64,000 bases of DNA from positions 124,001-188,000 of the forward strand of contig NZ_CANMWS010000006.1 of the NCBI RefSeq assembly GCF_947501665.1, written 5' to 3'. Each line of letters starts with the position of its first letter. Position 1 is the first letter of the stretch. Below are positions 53,010 through 61,614 of this stretch, in pieces. The notes below the pieces were generated by a model, which made no database searches, was not told the DNA's origin, and saw only the letters and a list, made by a program, of their open reading frames with translations. Origin of the DNA: an uncultured Shewanella sp. (GTDB lineage: Bacteria; Pseudomonadota; Gammaproteobacteria; Enterobacterales; Shewanellaceae). Made by a program: the position numbers and the translations under genes.

Positions 53010-53816
53010 ATGCATCTTCCACCATTTGGTTTAGGCACCTTTAGATTACAAGGCGACACCGTCATACAATCAGTCACACAGGCATTGGAGTTAGGTTATC
53101 GCGCTATTGATACGGCGCAAGCTTATGATAATGAAAAAGAGATTGGCATTGCGATAAAAAACAGCCATATTCCCGCAAACGATCTTCATTTAACCACGAA
53201 AATTTGGGTCGACAACTTATCCAGAGACAAACTCATACCAAGCTTAAAAAATAGCTTAAAGAACTTAAAAGTCGATGCCGTTGATTTAACGTTAATTCAT
53301 TGGCCAGCGCCCCAAAATCCTATTCAAATTGAAGAATATATGTCGGCATTACTTGAGGCAAAAAAAGCAGGCCTCACACGAAAAATTGGCGTCTCTAATT
53401 TTAATATCGATTTATTAAAACAAGCCATCGCTATTGTTGGCGCAGATAACATCGAAACCAATCAAATAGAGCTCAGCCCTTATTTGCAAAACCGCCAATT
53501 AGTCTCCTTTATGCAAAGCCAAGGCATTAACGTCACTTCTTACATGACTCTCGCGTATGGAAAAGTATTACAAGACTCGATTATTCAAGATATCGCGAAA
53601 AAGCGACAAGACACACCTGCGCAAGTCGCTTTAGCTTGGGCATTAGCAAAAGGCTATGGTGTGATCCCCTCTTCAACCAAAAAAGCAAACTTAGCCAGTA
53701 ATTTAAAAGCGCAATACATACTTTTAAGCGCAGAAGAGATGTTACGCATTGATCAATTAGAAGCTAATAGTCGTGAAATTAACCCTGAAACCCTTGCGCC
53801 TCGTTGGGATCAATAA
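53010..53816 (+). CDS. dkgB: Aldo/keto reductase, DkgB-like
   Basis: 268 residues, the same as E. coli DkgB (267). Family motifs: [20 protein letters not shown] (catalytic Asp and Tyr), [10 protein letters not shown] with the catalytic Lys, LIHWPAP with the catalytic His, KIGVSNF, and the NADPH site [13 protein letters not shown]. It reduces 2,5-diketo-gluconate or small aldehydes such as methylglyoxal. It is followed after 17 bases by mdaB, forming an operon for carbonyl/quinone detoxification under the divergent LysR regulator. Confidence 0.88.
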   Translation: MHLPPFGLGTFRLQGDTVIQSVTQALELGYRAIDTAQAYDNEKEIGIAIKNSHIPANDLHLTTKIWVDNLSRDKLIPSLKNSLKNLKVDAVDLTLIHWPAPQNPIQIEEYMSALLEAKKAGLTRKIGVSNFNIDLLKQAIAIVGADNIETNQIELSPYLQNRQLVSFMQSQGINVTSYMTLAYGKVLQDSIIQDIAKKRQDTPAQVALAWALAKGYGVIPSSTKKANLASNLKAQYILLSAEEMLRIDQLEANSREINPETLAPRWDQ

Positions 53817-53833
53817 GCTGTAAAAGGTGATTT

Positions 53834-54427
53834 ATGATGAAAAAAATACTCATTTTAAATGGGGGCAAAAATTTTGCCCATTCAAAAGGCGAGCTTAATC
53901 AGGTCCTCACCCATTTTGCAGAGCAGTATTTGCTCAGCTTAAAACATGAAGTCAACGTCACTCATATTGATCAAAGTTACGATATCGAGTCTGAAATAGA
54001 TAAATGGCTATGGGCCGATATCATTATTCAACAAACCCCCGCTTGGTGGATGGGCGTACCATGGACAGTCAAAAAATACATTGATAACGTATTCACCTTA
54101 GGCCATGGTCGACTCTATCAGAGTGATGGACGCTCACGCCATGATGCACAAAGCCAATACGGCTCAGGCGGCTTGCTACAAGGTAAACAATATATGTTGT
54201 CCGTCACTTGGAACGCACCAAAAGAAGCCTTTACCGACACAAATCAGTTTTTTGAAGGTGCAGGCGTTGATGGGGTGTATTTAGCAATGCATAAAGCACA
54301 TCAATTTTTAGGCATGACGCCACTTAGCACTTTCATGAGCAACGACGTAATTAAAAACCCTCAAATAGAGCACGATCTCACTCGTTATCAAGCGCATTTA
54401 AAACAATTATTTAATACTGATGATTAA
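53834..54427 (+). CDS. mdaB: NADPH:quinone reductase MdaB
   Basis: 197 residues, matching MdaB (193 in E. coli). Flavodoxin-like start ILILNGGKNFAHSKGELN, FAD-site TPAWWMGVPWTVKKYIDNVFT, the G-H-G-R-L-Y block and SVTWNAPKEAFT. It carries out two-electron quinone reduction without semiquinone. It is in an operon with dkgB. The E. coli neighbour ygiN has a homologue in this window at 5893 instead. Confidence 0.92.
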   Translation: MMKKILILNGGKNFAHSKGELNQVLTHFAEQYLLSLKHEVNVTHIDQSYDIESEIDKWLWADIIIQQTPAWWMGVPWTVKKYIDNVFTLGHGRLYQSDGRSRHDAQSQYGSGGLLQGKQYMLSVTWNAPKEAFTDTNQFFEGAGVDGVYLAMHKAHQFLGMTPLSTFMSNDVIKNPQIEHDLTRYQAHLKQLFNTDD

Positions 54428-54524
54428 GTTTTTTGCCGTTCAAAGGCACTCAGGATGTGTCATTAAAAACACAACAATGAATATTTAACAGCAATATTAT
54501 TCAAAGCGAGCCTTTCCAGTTAAC

Positions 54525-54554
54525 CCACTCTTTATTTAATGACCAAAAGAGTGG
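54525..54554. terminator. Terminator between mdaB and the E1-like gene
   Basis: Perfect arms CCACTCTTT and AAAGAGTGG enclose a 12-base loop between convergent genes. No long T-run follows. Confidence 0.5.
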
Positions 54555-54591
54555 AACTAAGGGGTTGATTCGTTAACCTGAGTAAGATGAA

Positions 54592-55338
54592 TTAAATTAT
54601 CATTGGAGCCATCACATCGACGTATTGGAAGTTTGGAAACTTAGGCACTTGCTCACCTTTCACCATGGACACGATTGCCCCAACAACCATAGAAGCTGAA
54701 ATGGATGATGAAATCGCAAGTTGCGAGTCATATTCCACCTGACTTTGATAATACCTGCTCGCGCTGTTCACTAAATAGTCTTTAATAACACCTGAATGCA
54801 GTAAGTGTAATAAAATTGCCTCTTTAATGGCCGTATGTTCTTCGACTTGATAGTGCTCCAACCAACCGGGGGTTGTTTTATCTAAAATAGTCATTCCAGA
54901 GCCAAACCCAAGATTAATCGGGAAGATTTCAGTTTTTCCATGCTGCTCACAAATTTTATGCACCAAGGGAAATTCCGGTGCATCAAAGTCTATCGTATTT
55001 ACAACGACATCATGGGTTGGGATCAACTCATTTAACTCATCCCCTATAAGATACATGGGAATAATATTCACATTGGCCGTACTGTCTATATTCGCCAGTC
55101 TTTTCCCTATCGCTTGTGCCTTACTTATTCCCAAGTCTTTAGCCGTAAAGTTTTGACGATTTAAATTACTCGCCTCAATCGTATCCCCATCAGCAATGGT
55201 GATATTACGAATACCAGTTCGAAGCGCCAGTTCAGCAACCACACCGCCAATTCCGCACCCCACAATAAGAATATTAATATCGGCCAGTTTTTGCTGCTCT
55301 AAATCCGATATAAACAACCAATTACGTGAATAATCCAT
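54592..55338 (-). CDS. E1-like ThiF/HesA/MoeB-family adenylyltransferase
   Basis: The 248-residue product has the Rossmann loop G-C-G-I-G-G (27-32). The acidic D50/D52 follow, then the E1 signature S-N-L-N-R-Q-N-F (57-64) with the arginine finger R61, and K73. The C-x-x-C zinc pairs and an obvious catalytic Cys of MoeB/ThiF are absent. It should adenylate a C-terminal carboxylate or a small-molecule acid without sulfur relay. Its start lies 2 bases after the upstream gene's stop, so the two are co-translated. Confidence 0.8.
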   Translation of the reverse strand: MDYSRNWLFISDLEQQKLADINILIVGCGIGGVVAELALRTGIRNITIADGDTIEASNLNRQNFTAKDLGISKAQAIGKRLANIDSTANVNIIPMYLIGDELNELIPTHDVVVNTIDFDAPEFPLVHKICEQHGKTEIFPINLGFGSGMTILDKTTPGWLEHYQVEEHTAIKEAILLHLLHSGVIKDYLVNSASRYYQSQVEYDSQLAISSSISASMVVGAIVSMVKGEQVPKFPNFQYVDVMAPMII

Positions 55339-55340
55339 GA

Positions 55341-56231
55341 CTATGCTCTCTCTATTGTATTACGGGCTTGCTCGGCTTCTATGGCATGCAGATCAGTCAT
55401 AGGCTGATTTTTATAAGCAGGGCCTGAATTAAATTTAAGTAAGAGTCGATACAAAGAAACTTGAGCCCAAGTTTTAAAAGCCACCCAAAAATTAAACACT
55501 CCTACCTGAAGGATATCTTCTCCTTTCTCTGTATCTATCCAGGTGAGTACAAAACTATTCACTGCGTGACTCGTGGCTCTAGGAAGCTTATGAAAGTTTT
55601 TTTCAAAACCCATTTCATCCGTATCTGAAGACAGCACAAATCGCTTTTCATCAAATATGACCGATTCTGGATTGTGAAAATATTTCTTCACATAACCATT
55701 CACGAGAGCATGGGCAACCTTAGTATAAACACGTAAAGGAGGCTTGATTTGATTGGCCTCCTGAGTTGGCCAACCTTTTACCGTAAAACGGCTAAAATTC
55801 TCAATAATACGGGGAGTCGCTGAAATATTTGTCGTGTAAGCACGGCGATATTTACGAAAAATAATTTTTGCTAATCCCGCTGTCGCAAGTGCAATTAAAT
55901 TGGTACCGTTATTTTCAGCAATCACCACTAAGCCTGCATGAATCACTGTCAGTTTATCTTGCTTGATAATCGGGCTGATCAGAAAACCAATCGGCACATC
56001 ATTGTCTTTATAAAGAATGCCCACCACCATGCTGCTAAACTTAGTGCGGATCTGCTCTACATTATCATCGGCTTGCAATAATTTATGTTCAACAGAATTT
56101 TTAGCCTGATCATTAACACGCAATAATTCCTGATGAATTTGCTTCAAACTCATATCATCAAGGTAGCACCCTGGATTAAAATAATGACGTGTTGTTGTTG
56201 GTCCAAATCTGTCGATGTACGTATGTTTCAT
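55341..56231 (-). CDS. Unknown protein with GNAT/N-acyl-synthase-like fold, partner of the E1-like enzyme
   Basis: The 296-residue product has a central block (GILYKDNDVPIGFLISPI, then V-I-H-A-G-L-V-V-I-A-E-N-N-G-T-N-L-I). This resembles a GNAT beta4-alpha3 acyl-CoA region, with a following Y-T-T-N-I-S-A-T-P-R-I-I-E-N strand/helix like N-acyl amino acid synthases. A C-terminal extension (about 180-296) is unassigned. AGGAG lies 8 bases before ATG 56231. It is in an operon with the E1-like gene. A CoA-dependent acyltransferase is inferred, at modest confidence. Confidence 0.5.
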   Translation of the reverse strand: MKHTYIDRFGPTTTRHYFNPGCYLDDMSLKQIHQELLRVNDQAKNSVEHKLLQADDNVEQIRTKFSSMVVGILYKDNDVPIGFLISPIIKQDKLTVIHAGLVVIAENNGTNLIALATAGLAKIIFRKYRRAYTTNISATPRIIENFSRFTVKGWPTQEANQIKPPLRVYTKVAHALVNGYVKKYFHNPESVIFDEKRFVLSSDTDEMGFEKNFHKLPRATSHAVNSFVLTWIDTEKGEDILQVGVFNFWVAFKTWAQVSLYRLLLKFNSGPAYKNQPMTDLHAIEAEQARNTIERA

Positions 56232-56266
56232 TGCCGTTTCTCCTGAACGTTCGGCGTTATATCCAT
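56228..56266 (-). CDS. Possible 12-codon leader overlapping the acyltransferase-like gene
   Basis: ATG 56266 opens a 12-codon frame (MDITPNVQEKRQ) whose TGA overlaps the next ATG by four bases (ATGA). Its own ribosome-binding site is poor, so it could be chance. The coupling geometry and the downstream E1-like enzyme make it worth recording. Confidence 0.15.
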   Translation of the reverse strand: MDITPNVQEKRQ

Positions 56267-56898
56267 CTGATAAAAAATACTTTTTTATTTATTCACACAT
56301 GTTAACTCGCGATTTTAATACGCCCATAAGCGATTAAGAAGCCAATAGGAATAAGTGCCTCTGGTAACAATCGCCTTGATAATACCGCCCCATCTTTTCG
56401 AATTTATGACTCATCAGTGAGCTAAAGTTGACAGTAAAATGTCAGATGAATAATCAATCCGTTAGATAAAAAAATTGAATAACACTGCCACTTTTCTAAC
56501 AAGCTATTGAACGATAAACTCGCCTGAACGAGTAATGATGAAACAATATATTAAACCTTGTTACAAAATGTAAACACTTGTATTGTGAGTTGTGATTCAG
56601 ATCAAAAAACACCCACTCAAACTAACCTGAACTCGAAATAAATAGACACAATATCTCTTAGCGAAGCGCTAAAAGTGATCGCAGGTAAGGTTTCAGTAAT
56701 AGGCAAGAAGCGATAGCGAAGAAAAAGTGATGAATGGAATGAAATAGACAAAAATACTAGTGAAAGCGTCACCACTGAAAAGTGCTAAACAAGACAAATC
56801 GAGACACGGTCTCAATTGGAACTTGAACACTAAAACATCCCCTCTTACTCCTCCTTCCTCCTAATATTAAGAGTAAGAGTAAGAAGGGGAACGCAGCA
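56267..56898. other. Intergenic region with a CRP-like site, a repeat end and several small hairpins
   Basis: TGTGATTCAGATCAAA at 56591-56606 resembles a CRP-type site and could serve the minus-strand acyltransferase/E1 operon. At 56623-56640 lies TAACCTGAACTCGAAATA, the end of the 24056-24243 element family. Between 56656 and 56815 are small perfect hairpins (TAGCG-AAG-CGCTA, GAGAC-ACG-GTCTC). A pyrimidine/purine stem near 56838-56890 may terminate the 56899 gene. Confidence 0.4.
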
Positions 56899-57573
56899 TT
56901 AGCCTTTCATTCCAACATTTTCACCTTTTTTAGCAGCTGACTGCAGCACCATATGAATATATAACACAACCCCAATGGCAAGCAGATTCACGCCAATTGC
57001 CCATGGCTGCTCTAGTTGGAAAAAACTGAAATTAAACACGCTTCCTATCAGTGCGACAAATTGAACCCCGTCTACACTGGAAATCCAAATATTCATAAAA
57101 ACGCCATTGGACAATTGAAAACCTAAAACAGGTGACATAAAAATAGGCACCTGCGCCAGCCAAAACAGTAAATTAGCCTTGAGCGCACCCACAGTCGTTT
57201 TTTCAAATAATTTAACCGCAACGATGATACCTGCAGCATAAAGCATTAAAAATGTAATATAAATGATATAGCCAAAGGCACCACTGAGATTAGTGAGATT
57301 AGCTACAATGTTCGTTATGCCTAAAAACGCGCCGCCAATCGTCGAAACAGATAAAAATCGAACCATCCATTGATTGAGTTCGACGACCTCATTATTTTCG
57401 CTATCACATTCCTCTCTTGAGGCTGCCACATCATGAGAACTATCTTTTAATGCGGATTCTTTGGCTTGAATAACCTGACACAGTGCTTGATACCTATCAG
57501 GAAAAGCGGCTTTATCAATATCCATTTTTACTTGATACAGCTCATCCAATGAGCATTCACCATAATCTATCAT
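56899..57573 (-). CDS. Membrane protein of unknown function
   Basis: The 224-residue product has a soluble acidic N-terminus (about 1-65) containing S-L-D-E-L-Y and R-Y-Q-A-L. Five likely transmembrane helices follow (about 70-95, 97-118, 128-150, 165-185, 190-212) and a short basic tail. No enzymatic motif is seen. It appears monocistronic in the accessory region. I do not recognise the family. Confidence 0.65.
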   Translation of the reverse strand: MIDYGECSLDELYQVKMDIDKAAFPDRYQALCQVIQAKESALKDSSHDVAASREECDSENNEVVELNQWMVRFLSVSTIGGAFLGITNIVANLTNLSGAFGYIIYITFLMLYAAGIIVAVKLFEKTTVGALKANLLFWLAQVPIFMSPVLGFQLSNGVFMNIWISSVDGVQFVALIGSVFNFSFFQLEQPWAIGVNLLAIGVVLYIHMVLQSAAKKGENVGMKG

Positions 57574-57857
57574 TTTAACTCTACAGCTTGATTACAAAAA
57601 AAAGCTATATTACAGCAAGTTAATTATAAATAAAGAATATATAATAACATTTTCCTATCGCAACCAATCTCGAGCCTTAGGTATTCATCAAGGTAATCCA
57701 CCCTATTAACTCATAGAGCGGCATTTATTATCAAGGCCATTTTGGCCCTTATCGTTGAGTTAAAATTGGTTTTTACGGCGCTCAAGAGTATGACTGAATG
57801 CCAAAGTAGCATTAGATACTTTCATTATTATGGTAAAACGAGGAGGAAATGGGGAAG

Positions 57858-58325
57858 TTATGCTGTATCAGCTAATCTATTTAGTTTATGTAGTAAGGAG
57901 TATAAATTAACATCTAACCATACAATTGCCGGTAGCAAATGGTTATCATTATATTCTCCATATTCCCATTTCGATTCTATTAAAACAGATTGGCTGAAAT
58001 TATTAATTTTTTCATGGATTCCTTTAGGCTCAATTTCATGTGCCATAGAGTTTCTTAGAGAATTTAGCTTCTTTATATAAATCCATACACTATCAGGTAA
58101 CTTACCTCTATTTAAAAACCAGCACATATTTAATTTTGCACTAAATTTCATATTGTTAGGATTTATTTCGAGTGGATTATCATGCTTTAAACCAACTTTT
58201 AGCAATTCAGATAGTAACTCCTCTATTAATAGGTGTCCTTTTAATAAAGTTAAATCAGCATTAAGATTAAATGGAAGAATATCCATAAGTCTTTCTAACC
58301 TTTCTTTTTCTACCTGTTTATCCAT
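57858..58325 (-). CDS. HEPN-like helical protein with R-x4-H motif
   Basis: Reading from ATG 58325 (AAGGA 6 bases upstream) gives 155 residues. The all-helical protein has an early L-L-K-G-H-L-L-I-E-E-L-L helix. Near residues 86-96 comes K-K-L-N-S-L-R91-N-S-M-A-H96, an R-x4-H pair at the usual place of the HEPN ribonuclease motif or of HEPN-like domains in hypothetical proteins. A toxin or RNA-cleaving role is possible. No nucleotidyltransferase antitoxin is adjacent. Confidence 0.55.
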   Translation of the reverse strand: MDKQVEKERLERLMDILPFNLNADLTLLKGHLLIEELLSELLKVGLKHDNPLEINPNNMKFSAKLNMCWFLNRGKLPDSVWIYIKKLNSLRNSMAHEIEPKGIHEKINNFSQSVLIESKWEYGEYNDNHLLPAIVWLDVNLYSLLHKLNRLADTA

Positions 58326-58641
58326 GACTGTCCTTGTGAAAATCAATTAATAGGGTTAAAAGCCTGCTTAATATTATGACATTAAGATACACTCCCAACT
58401 CATTGTTGTAAAATCGTTAATTGCTAAAGTAAGTATCTGATAAGCATGAGACAGTACAGGAAAAACAGGTGGGTTTATAACGGGTTCTATACCAGTGATA
58501 AGGCTCCATTATCAATGGACTTTTCAACTTATAAATAGACAGATGTGAGTTAAGAGGACTTGAAAATAAATTAGGTTTGATTAGATAAAGTACGATAATC
58601 CCAAAAGTAACAGGTGTATATCAGTCTGTCCGATTGCTTTT
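58326..58641. other. Intergenic region with a palindromic repeat
   Basis: It contains one copy of the short palindrome family (58491-58518). The rest is AT-rich with no coding frame. Confidence 0.4.
58491..58518. repeat. REP-like palindrome, copy 1
   Basis: CCAGTGATAA and TTATCAATGG pair with one mismatch around a short loop. It is related to copies at 59549-59576 and 61505-61535. Confidence 0.6.
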
Positions 58642-59400
58642 TTATTCTGAGGAAAACTGCACATTAGCCTCTTCCTCGTATTTAATACAAGTCTTCCCCC
58701 AATCTGTCTCACGCCAAAAGTAATGGTGAAGTTCTTCTAGATTTTCAGGGTCGTTGGTTATAACCTTACACCTTTTATCTGCAGGTTCCCTTTTAGGAAC
58801 TTCAGATTTGAAAACATCACCATATGCCATATTTTGCAGGCACACTTGAAAATCACCAAAATACAGCTGTGAGTCATCGGTTAGCTGTATTAACCTCTCC
58901 AATACATAAGATCTATTTTCCAAAAACTGGATGGCTAGTAGGTCATGATGGATAGATTGAAGTGAAAACCTAAAAACACGAAATAACATTAGATTTACTA
59001 TTTCGTGGGACTCAATTTTACATATTACAAGCATAAGAGCCTGACCAAACTTTCTCATAAGCTCTAGGTATTCGAGGTGGTCGATTTCCGACTTCATCTC
59101 GATATTCGAATACTTTTTACCCATGCAATATGAGTTGATATCGAAAATAATAGACTTTGATTGCTCCATGAGGCCACCGACTTCTTTGAATAACTCGATT
59201 CTAGTTTGCCTCTTTTGCCCCTCTATTTGGACATCGAGTGTATTCACATGTTGTATTGCGATTTGCTTAAAGGCAAACCTCACACTAAAAAAAGCCACCA
59301 TAGCTGCGATGACTGGCCCTGAAAAGTCTTTGACTACCTCATAGCAACTTACATCTGACATCCATAAGCAACTTTTAGCAATTGATTCAATGGATTGCAC
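58642..59400 (-). CDS. Single-pass membrane protein of unknown function
   Basis: The 252-residue product starts at GTG 59400 with AGGAG about 6 bases upstream. A hydrophobic segment (about 27-47) is followed by a long helical cytoplasmic part with a basic stretch. No known motif is seen. It lies between the HEPN-like gene and the effector gene in the accessory region, each with its own promoter region. Function unknown. Confidence 0.6.
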   Translation of the reverse strand: MQSIESIAKSCLWMSDVSCYEVVKDFSGPVIAAMVAFFSVRFAFKQIAIQHVNTLDVQIEGQKRQTRIELFKEVGGLMEQSKSIIFDINSYCMGKKYSNIEMKSEIDHLEYLELMRKFGQALMLVICKIESHEIVNLMLFRVFRFSLQSIHHDLLAIQFLENRSYVLERLIQLTDDSQLYFGDFQVCLQNMAYGDVFKSEVPKREPADKRCKVITNDPENLEELHHYFWRETDWGKTCIKYEEEANVQFSSE

Positions 59401-59707
59401 TAAAGCTCCTTTTATTCATAACTGTTTAACATTATCAAGCAACGATACTCTTCCAATGGAACACTGTAAACAAGGTGTTGATAAAATAAAAAATAGGGGT
59501 GAACAACTGAAAAAATAATGTGTTTTGATTGATGAACGCTAACATCCCTACCAGTAATAAGGCACCTTATCGCTGCTTTCAATTTCTAAAATTCCCTTAT
59601 CAACTTTGCGACCCCCCCCTCACTTTCTATCATTTCTGAAAATAATCCTTGAATTAGCAATGTGTTAACTGTAAATCTATCCCCTTTTTCATTAACAAAG
59701 GATTGTG
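59401..59707. other. Intergenic region upstream of the effector gene
   Basis: It contains a second palindrome copy (59549-59576), a C-rich run (about 59612-59621) and the effector's ribosome-binding site AAAGGA at 59697-59702. No gene is seen. Confidence 0.45.
59549..59576. repeat. REP-like palindrome, copy 2
   Basis: TACCAGTAATAAGG and CCTTATCGCTG form an imperfect stem. Its sequence and spacing parallel the copies at 58491 and 61505. Confidence 0.5.
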
Positions 59708-59782
59708 ATGAGTTGTAACTGCTATTTTTGTAATTCAAAGCAAAGGGCTAAACCACAGCCTGCTCCAAAGAGAAGATATTAA
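59708..59782 (+). pseudogene. True N-terminus of the effector, in the wrong frame
   Basis: ATG 59708 has AAAGGA 6 bases upstream and opens MSCNCYFCNSKQRAKPQPAP, a Cys-containing start, but stops at 59780-59782. One added A in CCAAAGAG (59766-59773) would connect it to EKILRQQKQRA and then the 59803 frame, giving one continuous protein of about 450 residues. The 59803 ATG lacks a good ribosome-binding site, so this is the likely authentic start. Confidence 0.55.
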
Positions 59783-59802
59783 GACAACAAAAACAACGGG
59801 CA

Positions 59803-61062
59803 ATGGAGGCAGAGGAGTACAGTAAGTATGACCCTGAAAATGAAGCCAGACATGCCGCTCATAGAGAAAGGATATTAGCGAAAAGGAAGGCTGCGGAAGC
59901 AGAAAAAGTAGCGGCTGCGTTGTCTGCTGCGAGTTTAGCAGCGGCCAGCTCAGCAGTGGCAGCGAGTGAAGATAATGATGATCAGAAAAATGATATTGAT
60001 GATGTTTACTTGATATTTTCTGATAAGAAAATGGATATTGAAGCATTTGCAAGTGAAGCTTATCTTTCTACAGATACAGAAGTCATTGAACATGTAAAAA
60101 ATACCAATTCTCATTTAAAGCAAAGTTTTGGTCAAATTCTTGAAGGAATGCCTTTAGTGGTTTCACCTTGGCAATCGCCCCATGAAGATGAAGCATGGGC
60201 CATTGAACAAGCCGACGAATTAATGACTGAATATTTAGAAATGAATTCAGAGCAACGAAGCTGGTTTGCAGAGCATCACGAATCTACCACTAATGTTTTG
60301 TTAATGACTGCCACATCGGGATTAGATATCAATGAAGGATCAAGTGAAAACAATCAGTTAACAGAAATTGATATCAATCATATTATTGCTGGAACAGGAG
60401 CTGTGATTGCTGGAGCGCAAGTTCAGGGAGATAAGATAGCGAAACAGTTAAAAAGCTTTGCAGGCTACTCTAATTATATTTCTGAGCAAACAAAAGGATT
60501 ATCAGGACAAGCACTGTATTCTAATCCTGCCTATAAAGAATGGCGCTCTAGAGCAAGAAGTTTTCAGTCTGAAATGAACGGGATCTTGTCTGAAGTGGGT
60601 AAGCCCGGATACGTTAAAAATATCCAGACAAAAAATATTAATCGTTATTTAAATGTAGATAAGCGACAACTATATAAAGCTAAGAATTTTTCCAAAGCGA
60701 TAGCAGGTATTGATATGACAGCGCTGTACAAACAAGCAATGTCTTTTAGTAAAATGTTAGGAAAAGCAAATTGGCTTGTGATTGGATTAGGGGTGTATGG
60801 TAATGGTCAAGATATTTATCAAACATGCAGTATTAATGGGGTAATGACTGAAGCTTGCGCTCGTTCAAGTGTAAGGAATGTTTCATCTACAGCGATGAAT
60901 ATCGGAGGTGGTATTTTAATTGGTCTTGGTTTAGGAGCTGTACCTTTAACTGGAGGTCTTTCTATTGCTCTTGTAGGTGCAGGGGCTTTAGCTTGGGGGG
61001 TTGAAGGTGGAGAACAATCAAACAAGTTTGGAAGCTGGCTTGAAGGTGAGATATTTGATTAA
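59803..61062 (+). CDS. Probable antibacterial effector with C-terminal membrane-inserting region
   Basis: The 419-residue frame (probably about 450 in the intact form) begins with a charged helical, Ala-rich region (1-60) rich in Lys/Arg/Glu. A middle part of unknown fold follows. The C-terminal Gly-rich hydrophobic hairpin (about 367-408; I-G-G-G-I-L-I-G-L-G-L-G-A and L-V-G-A-G-A-L-A-W-G) looks like a pore-forming or membrane-spanning toxin end, as in colicin-like type VI secretion effectors. A small two-TM protein starts one base after the stop, as expected for an immunity partner. No VgrG, PAAR or Hcp gene is in the window, so the delivery route is unknown. Confidence 0.55.
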   Translation: MEAEEYSKYDPENEARHAAHRERILAKRKAAEAEKVAAALSAASLAAASSAVAASEDNDDQKNDIDDVYLIFSDKKMDIEAFASEAYLSTDTEVIEHVKNTNSHLKQSFGQILEGMPLVVSPWQSPHEDEAWAIEQADELMTEYLEMNSEQRSWFAEHHESTTNVLLMTATSGLDINEGSSENNQLTEIDINHIIAGTGAVIAGAQVQGDKIAKQLKSFAGYSNYISEQTKGLSGQALYSNPAYKEWRSRARSFQSEMNGILSEVGKPGYVKNIQTKNINRYLNVDKRQLYKAKNFSKAIAGIDMTALYKQAMSFSKMLGKANWLVIGLGVYGNGQDIYQTCSINGVMTEACARSSVRNVSSTAMNIGGGILIGLGLGAVPLTGGLSIALVGAGALAWGVEGGEQSNKFGSWLEGEIFD

Positions 61063-61063
61063 T

Positions 61064-61465
61064 ATGGAATCTATTAAGGTTATATCGGGTTTTTCCGCCA
61101 TTATAGGAACTTTTATTTTTATAATATTAATGACTACATTAACCATAAAATTACGTAAAGAAAAATGGAAAATGGTTCATGATATATCTGAGTCTGCTCC
61201 TGAAAAATTTCGTAAACGAGCAAGGTTTATGATGGAAAGCAATATGTCGTGGATTGCAGGAAGTGCTGCTGGATATTCTTGGCTTACATACCCAATGCTA
61301 CGGTTTTTGTGGCGTATAAAAAAATCTGACCTATCTCTATGGCGTTCGCATATTCAGAGGATTTTTGGTGTTAACTATAGCCTCTATTTAATGTTCATTA
61401 TTTTTTTTAATATTGGGACGCTAGGTATGGTTATTTTTATCGGCATTAGTTTTCTTCACGACTAA
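61064..61465 (+). CDS. Membrane protein, probable immunity partner of the effector
   Basis: 133 residues from ATG 61064, one base after the effector stop (TAA-T-ATG), indicating translational coupling. Hydrophobic helices lie at about 6-27 and 108-130, with a weaker one near 62-80. The cytoplasmic middle is basic (KLRKEKWK, KFRKRARF). Membrane topology and gene position fit an immunity protein against a membrane-acting toxin. No family is recognised. Confidence 0.5.
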   Translation: MESIKVISGFSAIIGTFIFIILMTTLTIKLRKEKWKMVHDISESAPEKFRKRARFMMESNMSWIAGSAAGYSWLTYPMLRFLWRIKKSDLSLWRSHIQRIFGVNYSLYLMFIIFFNIGTLGMVIFIGISFLHD

Positions 61466-61504
61466 ACACAAACTGATTGTGAAGTGAAATAAAGACGGCT
61501 CCCC

Positions 61505-61535
61505 TACCAGTGATAAACCCGATTTATCCCTGGTA
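61505..61535. repeat. REP-like palindrome, copy 3
   Basis: TACCAGTGATAAA and TTTATCCCTGGTA pair at all but one position around a CCCGA loop. It lies 40 bases after the immunity gene and may also act as its terminator. Confidence 0.65.
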
Positions 61536-61614
61536 CAAAGCATGCAACCTTATGCTATCAAGACCAATTACAATCACTTCTAATCAATAACCTTGATAGC
61601 TTCAATTACCTCAA

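Noticed and set aside
57742..58080. 112-codon plus-strand frame
   Set aside because: Antisense to the HEPN-like gene, whose helices and start with ribosome-binding site are more convincing.
59760..59785. Programmed -1 frameshift at the effector start
   Set aside because: No canonical slippery heptamer or stimulatory hairpin is visible at CCAAAGAGAAG. A one-base deletion or sequencing error is simpler.
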